Positions 62,769-64,000 of a stretch of 64,000 bases of DNA are shown in pieces. Under the pieces are notes generated by a model. That model worked only from the letters and a program-made list of their open reading frames with translations, was not told where the DNA came from and made no database searches. Both the position numbers and the translations under genes were made by a program. The first letter of the stretch is position 1. Every line of letters begins with the position of its first letter. Source of the stretch: Streptomyces sp. 846.5 (GTDB lineage Bacteria > Actinomycetota > Actinomycetes > Streptomycetales > Streptomycetaceae); contig NZ_SOBN01000002.1 in NCBI RefSeq assembly GCF_004365705.1, positions 1,612,001 through 1,676,000 of the forward strand, read 5' to 3'.

Positions 62769-63128
62769 TCAGGCCGCGCGCCCCCAGCCGCGCTCGGGTC
62801 CGGGCCGATGGGCCCGGCGGCGTTCGACTCCCAGCAGGGGAACCAGCACGGTGGCGGCCAGGAGCAGCAGCACCACGACCGTGACCACCACGACCGGCCC
62901 GGGGCGTCCGGGGACCTCAGCGGCCAGCAGCACCCCGGCCGCGACCACCAGCAGCAGGCCGACCGCGCCGCGCGAACCCCGCAGGAACAGCCACAGGTGC
63001 CAGATCCGGTGCAGCCGCATGGTGCTCAGTCTCCGGTCGAGCTCGGCGTCGGCCTTCAGCCGCTCCTCGATCCCGTCCAGGATCCGCTGTTCCCGCAAGG
63101 TCAGTGCCGGTCCGTCAGTCATCGCCAT
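62769..63128 (-). CDS. DUF3040-like small membrane protein
   Basis: 119 residues from the ATG at 63126-63128; ATG 63122 or GTG 63143 are alternatives. An N-terminal LTLREQRILDGIEERLKADAELDRRLSTM resembles the DUF3040 start (L-S-E-R-E-x-R-I-L), then two membrane helices (residues about 50-68 and 74-95) and a basic tail. Typical small actinobacterial membrane protein of unknown function. Confidence 0.82.
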   Translation of the reverse strand: MAMTDGPALTLREQRILDGIEERLKADAELDRRLSTMRLHRIWHLWLFLRGSRGAVGLLLVVAAGVLLAAEVPGRPGPVVVVTVVVLLLLAATVLVPLLGVERRRAHRPGPERGWGRAA

Positions 63129-63183
63129 CCCCGCAACCCCCACCGTCCACCATGGAGTGCGGCTTCCCGACCTGAGCGGGTTT

Positions 63184-64000
63184 CTAACCTCCGGACGCGA
63201 CCCGGTTCTCCTCGGACCGGTCCGGAGCAGGTGCTGCCAGGGGCGAGGAGGAGGCCACCAGCACCGACCGGCCGACGGCCCGCCGCGGGCGGACCAGGCC
63301 GACCAGGGCGAGGGCGGCCAGGGCCATCACCGCCAGGCCGTACTCGCGGGTGGTGGGGAGCAGGCCGCCGCCGTGCACCACCAGGACGCCGCCGATCACC
63401 GCGGGCAGGCCCATGGCCAGGTAGGAGACCACATAGAGGGTGGACAGCAGGCCGGACCGCTCGTGCGGGGCGGCTAGCGGGACGGTGGTCCTGATCGCGC
63501 CCTGGAAGCCGCCGCCGAACCCGGCCCCCGCCAGCGCGGTGCCGAGGAAGAAGCCGGCGGTGGAGCGGTGGTCGACCGAGAGCAGGGTGACGCCCACGCC
63601 GACGACCAGGGCGACGATGCCGAGCAGCATCACCACGCGCGGCCGGACGTCGCGCAGCAGCAGCACGGTCAGCGCGCCGCTGCCGGCCAGCACGAACAGG
63701 GCCAGGCCGCCGAGCAGGGAGGAGTCGGAGCCGACGACCACCCGGACCACTGCGGGCGCCACCGAGCCGTAGAAGCCGGCCAGGGCCCACACCGCCACCA
63801 GCACCGGCACGGCGGCCAGCACCGGGCCCAGAGCGGTCCTGGGGATGCCCAGCCGGGGCCGCAGCGAGGCCAGCGCGCCGGGCTTGGGCGTGGAGGTCTC
63901 CGCCATCAGCCACACGCCCACGCCCTGCAGCACGAAGACGCCGAGCAGCGCCAGGTAGACCAGGTGGACCGGCCAGGGCAGGAACTGGACCAGCAGCCCG
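63184..64000 (-). CDS. MFS transporter (partial, N-terminus outside window)
   Basis: C-terminal 271 codons of a 12-helix MFS protein; the frame stays open through the right edge (GLLVQFLPWPVHLVYLALLG precedes the internal Met codons), so those are not starts. At least seven helices are visible, including AGAGFGGGFQGAIRTTVP, the second-half motif, and HERSGLLSTLYVVSYLAMGLPAVIGG. Substrate unknown. Confidence 0.88.
   Translation of the reverse strand, partial: GLLVQFLPWPVHLVYLALLGVFVLQGVGVWLMAETSTPKPGALASLRPRLGIPRTALGPVLAAVPVLVAVWALAGFYGSVAPAVVRVVVGSDSSLLGGLALFVLAGSGALTVLLLRDVRPRVVMLLGIVALVVGVGVTLLSVDHRSTAGFFLGTALAGAGFGGGFQGAIRTTVPLAAPHERSGLLSTLYVVSYLAMGLPAVIGGVLVVHGGGLLPTTREYGLAVMALAALALVGLVRPRRAVGRSVLVASSSPLAAPAPDRSEENRVASGG

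Overview
The window is one contiguous piece of a very GC-rich actinobacterial chromosome. Third codon positions are almost all G or C, GTG and TTG starts are common, and most genes sit in short operons with 4-nt start/stop overlaps. Gene content points to Streptomycetaceae (Streptomyces, Kitasatospora or Streptacidiphilus): FrcBCA-like and AglEFG-like sugar ABC systems with LacI regulators, paired FluC channels, RsbW-like ATPases, a Ku/LigD repair island, DUF2630, DUF2382 and DUF3040 proteins, and a DUF574-type methyltransferase. I see no rRNA, tRNA, CRISPR array, transposase or integrase, so it reads as chromosome rather than a mobile element. The species is not identified.

Layout. 1-8941: two sugar-uptake modules. 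The first is a ribose/fructose-type ABC system, cut by the left edge, with a divergent LacI regulator. The second is an oligosaccharide ABC system with an acetyl-xylan-esterase-like hydrolase and its own divergent LacI regulator and operator. 8974-14032: a small operon of acyl-adenylating enzyme, hexapeptide-repeat acetyltransferase and DrrAB-type exporter, plus a GNAT acetyltransferase. 14247-15570: fluoride export (FluC, DUF190, FluC). 15776-19782: a DUF1684 protein, a methyltransferase, and a divergent TetR/MFS efflux pair.

19820-30008: a first surface-glycan block with a processive-type GT2, two GT-C membrane glycosyltransferases, a 1357-residue secreted protein (PQQ-like propeller, HYDIN-like repeats, lectin-like modules) and a DPM1-like GT2 fused to GtrA. 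30295-33410: an HxlR/NAD(P)-binding oxidoreductase pair, a membrane protein behind an iron-box-like site, and HutD. 33460-38326: bacterial end-joining genes (separate LigD polymerase and ligase, a PHP protein, Ku and a coiled-coil partner). 38408-38851: an RsbW-like ATPase.

38899-52110: a second, larger glycan locus. A secreted glycoside hydrolase faces a ten-gene minus-strand operon in which every start overlaps the previous stop. It encodes a GT2, an anchored extracytoplasmic protein, a polysaccharide deacetylase, three GT4 genes (one a tandem double-GT4 fusion), a DUF2206 membrane protein, a small membrane protein, a Wzx-like flippase and a polysaccharide pyruvyl transferase. This is a near-complete toolkit for assembling, modifying and exporting a pyruvylated, partly deacetylated surface polysaccharide, and it is the strongest candidate for an undescribed system here. 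Its product cannot be read from sequence.

52581-64000: stress-type small genes (PRC-barrel, DUF2382, DinB), an HxlR/MFS efflux pair with long inverted repeats between them, a methyltransferase broken by one in-frame stop, an RsbW-like ATPase, an MpaB-like protein, a Nei-type DNA glycosylase, a double VOC protein, an extended type-B L31, DUF2630 and DUF3040 proteins, and a partial MFS transporter at the right edge.
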